From Allium sativum (taxonomy: Eukaryota > Streptophyta > Magnoliopsida > Asparagales > Amaryllidaceae): a stretch of DNA of 64,000 nucleotides. Below are positions 45,350 to 59,065 of this stretch, piece after piece. A model generated the notes under the pieces. The model worked only from the letters and a program-made list of their open reading frames with translations. It was not told the DNA's origin and ran no database searches. The position numbers and the translations under genes are program-made. The first letter of the stretch is position 1. Each line of letters opens with the position of its first letter. The stretch is taken from positions 396,347,565-396,411,564 of the forward strand of contig CM060909.1 of assembly GCA_030737875.1 (NCBI GenBank), in the 5' to 3' direction.

Positions 45350-45715
45350 AAATGTAAGATTTGATTTTTCATAACGTAAAGATGCGATTTTTAATATGAA
45401 GTTGAAGTTATAAAGATGTGATTTTTATATTGAAAGTGAACAAATAAAAATGTGATTTCTATTTTAAAGGTAGCGGTTTAAAAATATAATTTTTATCTAT
45501 GAAGTAGCGGAATAAAAATATAATTTTTATTATGAAGTTAGCGTGATAAAAATATGATCTTTATTATATGAACACCGTTATAAAAATAGAATTTTTATCT
45601 ATATAGTAGCAGTATAAAAATGTGATATTTATCCATGTAGCGTAGTTATAAAAATGTGATTTTTATATACATAGCAACAATATAAAGATGCGATTTTTAT
45701 ATATGTAGTGGATAC
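45350..45715 (+). repeat. AT hairpin array (A3 5' LTR)
   Basis: Units such as ATAAAAATATGATTTTTAT recur every 30-40 bp with differing spacers (GAAGTTAGCG, GTAGCAGT, AACACCGT). The 3' LTR copy is at about 52430-52812. Confidence 0.75.
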
Positions 45716-45795
45716 GGACAACGAAAGTGACAAAAGGCGAGCACGACGAAGATTTTCTACATATGAAGAGTCGCGGCATTTGGTTTAGCTTCTCG

Positions 45796-45810
45796 GTGAG
45801 AAGTTCTCAC
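45796..45810. other. 15-bp inverted repeat GTGAGAA-G-TTCTCAC (A3 5' LTR)
   Basis: Perfect arms flank a central G. In the 3' LTR (52898-52912) the centre is C while both arms are unchanged, although the surrounding LTR sequence has drifted. Confidence 0.78.
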
Positions 45811-46384
45811 TTTTATTTTATTTTCTAGTTTGAAATATATACTAGGATGCAGACGGTGCTTAGCAGCACCCGACACCCGTCGTCCACATACCATGAACGG
45901 CTTGTTTGTTTGATTAATGTGTTATGAAAATCGATTGTGTAATGTGAAATGAAAATAAATATTTTATAGTTAAAATTATAAATTTTAATGTGTAAATGAA
46001 TAAAATAAATATTATAAATAAATCGAACGATTTGTTTATGTACACACATTTGATTGATATCGGTTGGAACGATAAATTTCACACATTGCCCAACTACACA
46101 AATAAAAATCTGTGTTTGTTGATTGAAACCCCATACGGGTATTGGGATGATATTTGACGTAACTAATCCCAATTATTTAATTGTATGTCGACCGATAGGT
46201 TGACAGACCGTGTAAGGGTTAATTATTTATATTCAATGCTTATGCAGTTGTGTGGTGGACTTTGGATGATGGTTGATTATTTATCGTTGCTATTATATAC
46301 ATGTGTTGTATGAATCCATATAATTAACATTATATGGTAATTGATTGGGCCTCATTCCAATTTGGAAAATAAAGAATATTATAA

Positions 46385-46610
46385 AAGAAAATTCTTGTGT
46401 TGAATAGAATAAATATTCATGTGTTGAATAAAATATATATTCATATGTTGAATAAAAGAAAATTCATGTGTTGAATAGAATAAATATTCATGTGTTGAAT
46501 AAAGTATATATATTCATGTGTTGAATAGAATATAAATTCATGTGTTGAATAAAATATATATTCATGTGTTGAAGAAAATATTCATTTGTTGAATAGAATA
46601 ACGAAGTTAT
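46385..46610 (+). repeat. Tandem ATTCATGTGTTGAATA repeats (A3 5' LTR)
   Basis: About nine units of 20-28 bp carry TTCATGTGTTGAATA followed by AAATATATA-like spacers. The 3' LTR has the same array at about 53490-53700. E4 and E5 have looser CAACACATGAAT copies (62750-63000 and 58440-58560), and A1 has two larger units, so the motif is old and has expanded independently. Confidence 0.85.
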
Positions 46611-49600
46611 TGAAATATATAAAGCCGTGTTGATTAGATGTGCGCCATTTTGACGCCAACGATATTTATATCGATTATATTCGTTTTTATAATGAATATA
46701 GAAAAGGAATTGATTTGAGAATCTAATATTTTGAATATATTATCAATTATATATTAATGATATGGAATATTCAATTTTGATTTAAAATTGCATATGAAGT
46801 TAAAATCGTTTTTAAAACGAATTTAAAACGATTTATAAAATACGTTTAGAATTGAAATCGACAAAGTATATATAATATATATATATTATATATATTAAAT
46901 GGCCTGAATAGAACGCGTCGCGCCGCGGCAGTTCGCGAATTTCGACCATTGACTTCGAATTGACGTTACGGGAGATCCGACCATCAGATTCTCCTGAAAC
47001 CAGAACCGTTGGGTTCATATCGAAAAGCGTTTTCCAATGAATATTAGAGATTTGAAATCTAACGGTTGGATTTGGAATTATGTCCAAATCAAATTTGGAA
47101 AAGGTCATTGTAAGTACAGTTCGACGACCGTTATTGGAAATCGACTGTACGAGCCTTGATAAAATTATTAAAAATATCAATAATTTGTGTAAAATCATAA
47201 TTACTGATTTAGAAAAAATTGGGGTGAAAATCCCATATTTAAAAAGGATAAAAATATATTTTTATAGAAATGAACTAGTTATGAACTAGAATTATAATCC
47301 AATATTTTTGAATAAATAAATTGAATTTGAAGTGGTTTTAAAAATAATCAGAATTTCCAATATACGAATTGGAATGGATTTGAATCGAAATTATCTTCAG
47401 AATATTTCGATGTTGGATTTCGTGATTATACAGATATGGTTGTGGAAATTTGAAAGATATATTTATATTGTTATTTCCAATACAATATTTGTTGGTTTCA
47501 TATTTGGATATTGAATATAAGCCGATATATTTTCTATTCAGAGCCTTGTATTTAATATCAAATGGGATTATGGGTTCGTCATGAATGGTGTCTTAAATAG
47601 CACTGTTCGTGAACCCAGTTTAGAAAAGAATAAATCTTTTAATTAAGATTTAGTGAAATTGTCCAGTTAATTAGTATTTAATTGGAATTGAATTTAAATT
47701 GGTTTTTGGAGTTTATCATGAGCGGTGTTTTGAATAACATCTGTTCTTTAACCTGATTAACAATGGAATGTGATTTTGGGTTTATCGTGAACCGAGTTTT
47801 AGATGACATTGGTTCTTTAACCCAGTTAAAGATAGGATATTGATTTTTGGGAAGATTAAAACTAAGTAGAGTTTTAATGAATCTTTAATTAGATCAAAGT
47901 GATCGAGAATGGAGTATCACCAGTTTTGCTCCAAACGATAGTTAAATCTTTAATTAGATTTGAATGTGAAATGGTAATTAATATTTACCGATAACACCGT
48001 GGTGTTAGATATGGAGTATTACCAGTTTTGCTCCATGGGATGAATAGGCTGGGATTGGAAAATAAAATAAATGATTACTTCGGTATGGTTCGCTAATCCC
48101 AACTAGTTTGGAAAACCTTAACATGGGTTGATTCGATATAAAAAGGAAGATTAAAGAATAAATTTAAAAGAGTTTATCTTTGATAAAATTAATGGAAACC
48201 TTTCCCTAAGAATGTGAAAATTTGAATAAAAGAATATTCTGAATTGGAATGAGGCGTATGTTGTGTTCGTGTAACACTTGTTTATTTTATACGCGGGTTA
48301 TTCAGAAAGGCTAGGTTTATACCCATTCTGAATAACCGATTCGACGATATGTCGAAGGTGAAGACGGTGGTTGAAGACCGGGGGTCTTACGTCGTTTGGC
48401 TGATTCCTGACAATATTGATTGGGCTGTACACCCAAGACGAGGGAATAAGTTGGAGATCGTCCAGGCGTACTTGGAGATCGACGGATATGCGAGGAAAGT
48501 GTCTTCGGTTTCATTCAGACCCAGAACGAACTTGTAAATGGATTGTGTGTCTAACATTGGATTTTATTCTATGTGATTAATTTCTATTAAATATCTATCT
48601 GTTTGGCGGTGGAGAATTTATTCTCTTGCTTAATTCCCTTCTCTGAGACGTATGAGCTCAGAGGTTATATATTGATGGATATCAATTGAATGGAGTGAAT
48701 TGCCCGTGTAGCATGCCTAAGTGGTAAATAATCAAGGCTTCTGTTGAAAAGCAAAGTCTTATGGTTAATGATCAAAGCATGGCTTATGTGTCATAGCTTT
48801 GTGTATAGCGTTAATTCGCGAGCCTCACACCTCGGTATGAGTCAAAAAAGGGATAAGGACCATTGGGAGAACACGGCGTTTCTTTCTAGTTATGGGTGAT
48901 GTCAGTGACCTACCAGCCCTTACAATTATATACTTTTTACCTGTGTGGTTGTTGGAATGCGAGGCGCCTCGGATATAGGTCCGATAGGATCGGGAAACGT
49001 GTGTTCAGGAAATGCCAATCCTCAAAAATAAGAGAGGGTCGGCCCAACCGATTCCAAGGATCGCTGTGTGTGGTCCTGAGACATTTGCTAGGCTGTCTCG
49101 AACGGAGAGGAGCTTGCCCCTTGCCTCGACTCATGACGGAAATCCAATTTCCAATACATGACATTTCGGTTTTATTTGTAGAGCCTAGTATGGCGACATA
49201 GTGGTATGGGGCACTTATGCCGTCTATGATTTATACATTATAATTGAAGTTGTTTTCTTCACTTATAGTAATAATAAAAGATGGAATTTAGCGTATCAAG
49301 CATTCTTTGGCTATTATAAGGTAAAACCCTATCCTCCGGCTTGAGTTGCATTGTGTGATGGGACCTGGGTCTTATAATTGTTTCATTTTTCTTTATTTTG
49401 CATTGCGCTGTTTGTTTTATGCATCGGTTTTCTTGGGAGGAAACCCGTTCCGTGTTATATGGCGTGGTCCCTTGATTTACCTAACTTTAAAAATAAAGAT
49501 TAGTAACTGTTTTAGTTCTCACACCAGTCACATGACTGACCTGGAGTTTATTGTTTTAACCTGAACTCTAGGGTCCCTTATTTTCGACACGGGAAGCCAA

Positions 49601-49939
49601 TAGTTTTGGTTTTGCGGATTTATATTCACAGGATCCTGGTTTATAGCTGAAGTGATATTCGGAGAGCTCTATATCCGTGTATTTCTTTTAGTTGTGTGTT
49701 GTATTATTTTTCCGCTGCTATGTATTTAAATGTAATTTAAATCTCTGATATTCTCTGTTGTATAATATTTATTCATACCCTGTATATTCTTGTATTCTGA
49801 TGGAATTGTTGTAATAAACAATGAAATGTTCTTCTGTTTGCGTTCTGATTTGTCATGTTCTCAAAACAATCAGGGGTTTCGAACGGTCTTGGTCGGTTTA
49901 GCGATCGATTCAGATCGAGCGAAATTCCCAGTTGCTACA

Positions 49940-50990
49940 GTTGGTATCAGAGCTTTGGTTTACAGAGCTCGAGATCAAGACACGTTAGAACCAAACGAAA
50001 GAATTCATCAGAGATTGGATTAGTAATATCCAATGAGAATGACTCGTTAGAGATGGGATAAGTAGTGTCCTAGAACGAGTGTAAAGAGTGAAAATTTTGA
50101 AATAAAAATTTGGAAACAAATTTTGTTTAGAAAATTTAAACCATTTTGTCGTATTTGAATATTTTATTTGTATTGAATTTGGACGATCGAGTATATAAAG
50201 ATTTTGCATATACGTGTCATGAACGTATATTCAAAGTTTTAATATACTGGATAGATATAGAATCGCACTCTAGTCGCCCGGAGATAATTCTGGTAATGTG
50301 GCCACATTATCAGTATTTGTGTTCGAGTTTCGAAAAGTGGGATATCTATATATTTCCATTAGGCTGGTGTGAGAACCAAAACTAGATAGGATCTATTGTT
50401 GTGGTTTGACATCAAAAACATGATATTCTGTATATATATATCAAAATTATGAATTTGAAACGATAATCAACTAATTGGTTGCTAGTTGTATTGTTTGATT
50501 ATTAGTTTCATTTATTAAAATTTTGAACCATTTAGCCTAATAGAACCAAATTTAGATCTGAATTGAAAATTGATTACAATTGCATGCATATAGATGTATA
50601 TCCATTGAATAGGTCATAGCAAGGAGGCTAGAGTAGAGGAATAAAATTGTTTTCCCGACAAATAGGTATATGTTTATTGTATTTCTTGGGTTTGGATGAT
50701 TTTATGAGCCGATTGGCTAGCCTCTTGGCAGTTTCTTTTTCTTTTGGATTGGTGAGGGCCATGGGAGGCTATTTGAAATATCCCGAAGCTCCCAGTGCAG
50801 GGGAGGTTATGGCCAAAATTTTCGAAAATTTAAGGTGTTAGCCAAATTTTCGAAAAATTTGAAAAGTTCTTAGAAACTGAAAAGTTGAAGAACTTAAGCC
50901 GTAAAGAAAATAATGGAAGTTGAGTTGATTAATTAAACAACTTTCAGCTTCGTTCCTTTTCGGGGACGAAAAGTTTTAAGTGGGGGAGAT
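49940..50990 (+). mobile_element. A3 internal domain, non-coding
   Basis: PBS TGGTATCAGAGC is at 49942-49953, stem-loops at 50010-50080 (arms ACTCGTT 50042-50048 and AACGAGT 50074-50080), a GNRA-type hairpin at 50956-50973 and the PPT AAGTGGGGGAGAT at 50978-50990. A 64-codon open frame (50647-50841) is not shared with A1 or A2 and is probably chance. Confidence 0.92.
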
Positions 50991-53900
50991 TGTAACAACC
51001 CGGAAATCAAAGCCAATTTAAAATTTCTATTTTGGCAATTTTGATGAATTTTGAATATTTAAAATGAATTATTTTAGATAATAACGACGAGAAATTTATT
51101 TTGAATAGAAAATCAAATGTATATATTTATTTGAATCGTCGTTAGAATATAAATATTTTATTTTAAATATAAAAGGAATTGAAAATGGCGTAGTAGTTCG
51201 AAAATTCGATTTCAAATTTCAAATGAATATGCAGGAATCAAAATAAACCGGATTTTAGAGAAACCAAAAATATTAGAATCTAATTGAAAATATCTTTCCA
51301 ACGAATCAGAAAAATTCAAATTTCATAACGGGAATAGAAAGTTACGTCCAGTTGAAAATTCAGAATAGTCGCTATGGAATTTTGGTCCTTAAAAATGGAA
51401 ATTTTGCAAACGACCTCTGTTTTCGACGAAACCCCTTTTGTTGGGTTCGAGATGTCGAATTATTGCTAGATTCCAAAATTCATAATTTTTCGAATCAATA
51501 TGTGAGTGTGGCGAAGTAAAACGTGTTTTAACAGTTTCAGTCAATTTCGATTGACCAGAAAATGGCCATTTTTCAAATGGTCTCAGAATTTGATGAAGTT
51601 AGTTATGTTAGAACTGTATCGTCAATAAGAAGCTAGAAATAATTTTTCTGGAATTTTTAGAGTCTGTATGTGGCCCCAGTAAATTGAAATGTCGGTTTGA
51701 AATTGAATATATAGATTTATATTTTAATTTGAATCAAAATTGATCGAAACGGCCTAACTGGCTTACGAAACATATCCCATTGTGTTCGGAATGGGGGTAA
51801 ATAGCTAGGGGCGACAGTCGGTGGGTCTCGTCTGGAGTTGGAATAAAAAGTCAACCCTTTGGAAAATTAAAATAAATTATATATTTTTTTTTATCTACCC
51901 TAACCTCCCCTTCCTCTTTCAGATCTCGGTCAAATTAGAAATTAGAAACCGCTGCCCCCTTGGAGCTCCACCCTGCCTGGCGGCGATCCCACCCCCTTCG
52001 ACTTTGGATGGTGGCGCGCCCTCCCCTAAGCCCCTCCTCTCGCACCTCCTCTCCTCTAAAGCCCCCCCTCTTCTCTTTCCACTTGCTCTCCCTCCAAAAT
52101 ATAGCCGCGCCAAATCAAAGGCCTCCGCCGCCACAGCCTAGACCCAACGCCGACCACCTGAAGCCTCCCTTCCTTAAAACAGCCCCCCTTCCTTAAATCA
52201 AAGGCCTCCACCTCCGACGCAGCGAAACAACCCCCTTCCTTAAAACACTGTAAGTTTATATGTTAATTTATTTTAGATAACTAGTCTAGATTTAATTAAA
52301 AAGCATAGATTTTGAAATTCGATTTTTATTTAGATAAGGTTTATATTTTTATTTAGATAAGGTTTGTATTTTTATTTAGATAAAGTTTTATTTCTTATCC
52401 GACTGAAAAATATGATTTCCTTGATCATAAAGATATGATCTTTAACATAGAAAATGTAAGATTTGATTTTTCATAATGTAAAGATGCGATTTTTAATATG
52501 AAGTTGAAGTTATAAAGATGTGATTTTTATATTGAAAGTGAACAAATAAAAATGTGATTTCTATTTTAAAGATAGCGGTTTAAAAATATAATTTTTATCT
52601 ATGAAGTCGCGGAATAAAAATATAATTTTTATTATGAAGTTAGCGTGATAAAAATATGATCTTTATTATATGAACACCGTTATAAAAATAGAATTTTTAT
52701 CTACATAGTAGCAGTATAAAAATGTGATATTTATCCATGTAGCGTAGTTATATAAATGTGATTTTTATATACATAGCAACAATATAAAGATGCGGTTTTT
52801 ATATATGTAGTGGATACGGACAACGAAAGTGACAAAAGGCGAGCACGGCGAAGATTTTCTACATATGAAGAGTCACGGCATTTGGTTTAGCTTCTCGGTG
52901 AGAACTTCTCACTTCTATTTTATTTTCTAGTTTGAAATATATACTAGGATGCGGATGGTGCTTACCAGCACCCGACACCCGTCGTCCACAGACCATGGAC
53001 GACTTGTTTGTTTGATTGATGTGTTGTGAAAATTGATTGTGTAATGTGGAACGAAAATAAATATTTTATAGTTAAAATTAAATTTTAATGTGTAGATGAA
53101 TAAAATAAATATTATAAACAAATTGAACGATTTGTTTACGTACACACATTTGATTGCTATTGGTTGGAACGATAAATTTTACGCGTCGCCCAACTGCACA
53201 AATAAAAATCTGTGTTTGTTGACTGAAACCCCACAAGGGTATTGGGATGATATTCGACGTACACTATTCCCAATTATTTAATTGTATGTCGACCGATTGG
53301 TTGACAGACTGTGTAAGCATTAATTATTTATATTTAATGCTTATGCAGTTGTGTGGTGCACTCTGGATGATGGTTGATTATTTATCGTTGCTATTATATA
53401 CATGTGTTGTATAGAATCCATGTAACTAACATTATATGGTAATTGATTGGGCCTCATTCCAATTTAGAAAATAAAGAATATTATAAAAGAAATTTCGTGT
53501 GTTGAATAGAATAAATATTCATGTGTTGAATAAAATATATATTCATGTGTTGGATAAAAGAAAATTCATGTGTTGAATAAAATAAATATTCATGTGTTGA
53601 ATAAAGTATATATATTCATGTGTTGAATAGAATATAAATTCATGTGTTGAATAGAATATATATTCATATGTTGAAGAAAATATTCATTTGTTGAATAGAA
53701 TACCGAAGTTATTGAAATATATAAAGCCGTGTTGTTAGATGTGCGGCGTTTTGACGCGAACGATATTTATATTGATTATATTCATTTTTATAATTAATAT
53801 AGAAAAGGAAGTGATTTGAGAATCTAATATTCTGAATATATTATCAATTATATATTAATGATATGGAATATTCAATTTTGATTTAAAATTGAATATGAAG

Positions 53901-55859
53901 TTGAAATCGTTTTTAAAACGAATTTAAAACGATTTATAAAATACTTTTAGAATTGAAATCGACGAAGTACATATAATATATATTATATATATTAAATGGC
54001 CTGAATAGAACGTGCCGCGGCAGTTCGCAAATTTCGACCATTGACTTCGAATTGACATTACGGGAGATCCGATCGTCAGATTCTCCTGATTCCAGAACCG
54101 TTGGGTTCATATCGAAAATAGCTTTCCAATGAATTTTAGAGATTTGAAATATAATGATTGGATTTGGAATTATGCCCAAATCAAATTTGGAAAAGGTCGC
54201 TGTAAGTGCAGTTCGACGACTGTTATTGGAAATCGACTGTACGAGCCTTGATAAAATTATTAAAAATATCAATAATTTGTGTAAAATCATGATAAACGAT
54301 TTAAAAAGAATAAAAATATATTTTTATCGAAATGAACTAGTTATGAACTAGAATTATAATCCAATATTTTTGAATAAATAAATTTGATTTGAAGTGGTTT
54401 TAAAAATAATCAGAATTTCCGATATACGAATTGGAATGGATTTGAATTGAAATTATCTTCGGAATATTTCGATGTTGGATTTTGTGATCATACAGATATG
54501 GTTTTGGAAATTTGAAAGATATATTTATATTGTTATTTCCAATAAGATATTTGTTGGTTTCAAAATTTGATATTGAATATAAGCCAATATATTTTCTATT
54601 CAGAGCCTTGTATTTAATATCAAATGGGATTATGGGTTCGTCGTGAATGGTGTCTTAAATAACACTGTTCTTGAACCCAGTTTAGAAAAGAATAAATCTT
54701 TTAATTAAGATTTAGTGAAATTGTCTAGTTAATTAGTATTTAATTGGAATTGAATTTAAATTGGTTTTTGGGGTTTATCGTGAGCGGTGTTTTGAATAAC
54801 ACCTGTTCTTTATCCCGATTAATAATGGAATGTGATTTTGGGTTTATCGTGAACCGTGTTTTAGATGACATTAGTTCTTTAACCCAGTTAAAGATAGGAT
54901 GTTGATTTTTGGGAAGGTTAAAACTAAGTGGAGTTTTAATGAATCTTTAATTAGATTAAAGTGAACGAGAATGGAGTATCACCAGTTTTGCTCCAAACGA
55001 TAGTTAAATCTTTAATTAGATTTGAACGTGAAATGGTAATTAATATTTACCGATAACACCATGGTGTTAGATATGGAGTATTACCAGTTTTGCTCCATGG
55101 GATGAATAGGTTGGGATTGGAAAATAAAATAAATGATTAATTCGGTGTGGTTCGCTAATCCCGACTAGTTTGGAAAACCTTAACATGGGTTGATTTGATA
55201 TTAAAAGGAAGATTAAAGAATAAATTTAAAAGAATTTATCTTTGATAATATTAATGGGAACCTTTCCCTAAGAATGTGAAAATTTGAATAAAAGAGTATT
55301 CTGAATTGGAATGAGGCGTATGTTGTGTTTGTGTAACACTTGTTTATTTTATACGCGGGTTATTCAGAAAGGTCGGGTTTATACCCATTCTGAATAACCG
55401 ATTCGACGATATGTCAAAGGTGAAGACGGTGGTTGAAGACCGGGGGTCTTCATGTCATTTGGTTGATTCCTGACAATCTTGATTGGGCTATACACCCAAG
55501 ATGAGGGAATAAGTTGGAGATCGTCCAAGCGTACTTGGAGATCGACGGATATGCGAGGAAAGTGTCTCCAATTTAGTTCAGACCCAGAATGAACTTGTAA
55601 ATGGACTATGTGTCTGACATTGGATTTTATTCTGTGTGATTGGTTTCTATTAAATATATATCATTTTGGCGGTGGAGAATTTGTTCTCTAGCTTAATGAC
55701 CTTCTCTGAGACGTATGAGCTCAGAGGTTGTATATTAATCGATATCAATTGCATGGAGTGAATTGCCTGTGTGGCATGCCTAAGTGGCAAATGATCAAGG
55801 CTTCTGTTGAAAAGCAAAGTCTTGTGGTTGATGATCAAAGCACGACCTATGTGGCATAG
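50991..55859 (+). repeat. A3 3' LTR, truncated
   Basis: It starts TGTAACAACCCGG after the PPT and follows the 5' LTR to the point equivalent to about 48797, ending in CATAG (55855-55859). The missing 1.1 kb does not reappear on the plus strand before 64000. E5's first TG follows directly, so insertion of E5 is the likely cause. Confidence 0.9.
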
Positions 55860-57709
55860 TGAGACGTCCCCAAACCCCGTATCCACGTGGCATGGGTAAT
55901 CTTTGGAATATAACACATAAACAGATAACAGCAGAACAGAATAAAATAATTACACCAGACAATGCACAAATAATACACTGGATAAATATAATCATCAGAG
56001 TTACACAGTATACAGGATCATACTTAGTACAAATACAGTTCAGCTATACATAAATGTCTACAACGGAAAACAAACATAATATGTACAATAGGAGCTGAAC
56101 AACATAAAAAGAGACAAATGATAGAATCCATCTTCAGCTCCAGCTTTCCAGAAAGAGCCTGCAAAACCTGAATACAAGGCTACCCGTGTAGAAAAAGGGG
56201 CACCCGAGTTTGCAAGTGAAACAAACTACGAGTCAGTCATGGAACTGGTATAAGAAATCTACTTAACACATTATAATTGGCTAATCACAGGACCACGCCA
56301 CTTTCGCGGAACAGGTTTACTCCATTGGATTGCTAGTGCTTTAAAACAAATAAATCTTTTAAAACATCGCAATGCTTTTTTTATAAAAATGAAGCCATTA
56401 TAAGACTCAGTTCCCATCACACAATGCAATGCAAACCGGAGGATAGAGTTTTTGCCTTATAATGGCCAAAATATGCTTGATATGAGTAAAACAAAAGCAT
56501 TTGATATTATCACTAGTGTTTATAAGTTTCAAAAACAATTTCAATCGTAACTATCAATCATAGACGGCATTAATGCCCCATACCACTATGTCGCCATATA
56601 TAGGTATACAATCAAAACCGCACAATCACGTATTTGGAAATTGGATTTCCGTCATGAACCAAGGAAAAAGATAGTCCTTACCGAATTCGAGACTATCTAG
56701 CCCGAGTCTCAGGATCAGAATGCATCGACCCTTGGAGCGATAGGGTCGGTCCACCGATGTGGATTAAAATGCCTGAACACTACGTTTCCCCGCCCTTTGG
56801 GGGTGTAAATGGGCCAACGAATGACTCCATCAGTCCCGGATCGACCGATATAACCGAGGCGCCTCGCAACAACAACCACATAGGTGAAAATAATATAAAG
56901 GTCAGCCAGTTCAAGCACTGACACCACCTCTAACTAGAAAGTAACGCATGTCCTCCCTGAGGTCCTCTCCCGTTTCTGGTTCATACCGGGGTGTGAGGCT
57001 CGCGAATTAACGTTATACACAAAGCTATGCCACACAGGCCGTGCTTTGATCATCACCACAAGACTTTGCTTTTCAACAGAAGCCTTGATCACTGCATCTT
57101 AGCATGCCACACAGACAATTCACACCATGCAACTGATGGCTATCAATCACACAGAATGAATTCCAATGTCAGATACACAATCCATTTACAAGTCCGTTCT
57201 GGGTTTGAACGAAACCAGGGGGACTATATACCTCGCATACCCATCAATCTCCACGTACGTCTGGAAGATCACCACTCATTATCCATATTTTGGGATGCCT
57301 CCCAATCAGGACATCAGTTGCCATCCAAAAGAGGTGAAGATCTCCGGTCTTCAACCACCGTCTTCATCTTCGACTTCTTAACGTCGATTCAGTTACTCAG
57401 AATGGGATAAACCCAGTCTTTCTGAGCAACTCGCGTATATAATAAAAAATGCTACACCAACACAACATACACCTCATTTCAATTCATCAATCATTAACCA
57501 TAAATCAGTAAGAGGACGATTTCCCAAATGTTAACCCCGAAGGCCGAAACCAACATCAGATCAAAACCCAAGAAACCATTCAACTTAGCTAACCTTCAGT
57601 TAGTTTCTAAATTTCACATTCTATATAGTTTATAATATTTTATAACGATTTATCGCTATTTTAATTTATTTATTTATAGCCAATTCATTCAAACGACGCT
57701 TCAGGCCAT

Positions 57710-58175
57710 AACGTGGCCGTGGCGTTGTTTTTCTTCAGATATGATTTACACATATCTGAAAATCTAACCGTTGGATCTTCACAAATTTTATATCATTGGA
57801 AAGATCTTTTCAAAATGAACCCAACAGTTCCAGTTTCGGGAAAATCCGACGGTCGGATCTCCCGGTACACTCGTTTGAAGTTTCGATTTCAAAATACGAA
57901 CTGCAGCGTCGTTATTCGATTTAATTTAATTATTTATATATATATATATAATCGATTCTGGCTCTGTTTTTCTTCAGATTTGAATTAAACATTCCAGACA
58001 ATCCAACCGTTGGATCTTCACAAAGTTGGTGTCGTTGGAAAGATATTTCCAAAGCGAACCCAACGGTTTCGGTTTCGAGAAAATCCGATGGTCGGATCTC
58101 CCGCAATAATCGTTTGAAATCACGGTTTCAAAACACGAACTGCAGTTTTGTTATTCGATATATTTCAATTCTATT
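57710..58175. repeat. Tandem duplication of the MYB-like block in E5
   Basis: Two copies of about 235 bp (57710-57945 and 57950-58175) each contain TTTTTCTTCAGAT, CCAACCGTTGGATCTTCACA, AACCCAAC(A/G)GTT and a CGGTCGGATCTCCCG-type sequence. The other LTRs in the window have one copy. Confidence 0.8.
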
Positions 58176-58959
58176 TATATAAATATATATAAATATAATC
58201 GATTCTTCGATTTCAAAACTATATTCTTTTTAAACATTTGATAAAAATGATATTTTTATCCACCAGACATTTATTTCAACACTTCACTATTTTTAACGAT
58301 TCATGTAAATAGTAAAAATGTGATTTTTATTGCAAAACAATATATTTCAAAGCACGACTATTTTATATAGTTCATATAGATGATAAAAAATATGATTTTT
58401 ATTATAAAACAATTTATTTCAAAACACGAATACCATTCAACAATGAATTTTTATTCAACAAATGAATTTCTATTCAACACATGAATGTTTTCTATACAAC
58501 ACACGAAGATAGTTTCAACAGATGAAAATAATTCTAACACATGAATATTATTTAAAATTTCGGCAGCACAACGGTAGGGTAGTTAAAACCGGGGTCGTCC
58601 CTAGTACGGCTCCTCACTCTACCTTAAAGCCTCGCAGCTTTTGACAATGGGGATTTCATGCATCTAGTTCGCACGTAGGCGGCATGTATTTTTTTTCATT
58701 TCCACAAACTAATCCTATGTGGTTTCAACCAAATAATTCTCAACCACTAACGGGTATTTTTCAGTCAATCAATTTCAACCACAAACAATTCTAATCAACC
58801 ATTCGCTATCAACCAACTTTCACACCTATCACAACCAATAAATATCGTCCATGGTTTGTGGACGAGGGGCGTGTGTGTATATATATATATATATTTATTT
58901 ATTTATATAAGTAAATTTCACTTCTATTCAACACATATATAATTTTTACTACGCATATA

Positions 58960-59065
58960 TAACCTATACATCGACCGTACAACTTATACAACACTTATAC
59001 ATGAGGTGTACAACGCTTATATAACTCGTACATCGACTATATAATTTATACATCGTCGTTTTCCA
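58960..59065. repeat. Short tandem repeats of CTTATACAAC/CTATACATCG type
   Basis: About seven loose units of 14-18 bp alternate ATACATCG and GTACAAC motifs. No counterpart is seen in other LTRs of the window. Confidence 0.6.

Larger units (their letters stand above)
43934..49939 (+). repeat. A3 5' LTR
   Basis: TGTAACAACCCGG to ...GTTGCTACA. Landmarks: TATA box and Y patch (44816-44847), GC-rich cassette (44870-45147), GTAAGT (45148-45153), AT hairpins (45350-45715), palindrome (45796-45810), GGTGCT hairpin (45855-45870), ATGTGTTGAATA repeats (46385-46610), hairpin modules (47572-47823), CCAGTTTTG hairpins (47909-48036) and AATAAA (49813-49818). Confidence 0.92.
43934..55859 (+). mobile_element. 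A3: older member of the giant-LTR family, right LTR truncated
   Basis: The 5' LTR is 43934-49939 (6006 bp), the interior 49940-50990 (1051 bp), and the 3' LTR starts at 50991 and breaks off at 55859 where E5 begins. The LTRs differ at many positions by eye, so it is clearly older than A1 and A2. PBS, PPT, stem-loops and LTR landmarks are in the same order as in A2. Bases before the element are CGTCA; the matching target duplication cannot be seen because the right end is missing. Confidence 0.92.

Noticed and set aside
50647..50841. 64-codon frame in the A3 interior as a possible gag remnant
   Set aside because: The A1 and A2 interiors have no matching frame and no gag or zinc-knuckle motif is visible.
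57027..57410. 127-codon frame in E5 and the similar 97-codon frames at 29103-29396 and 36704-36997
   Set aside because: These lie over the conserved hairpin region of the LTR end on inconsistent strands relative to the element, and frame is not maintained in A3 or B.
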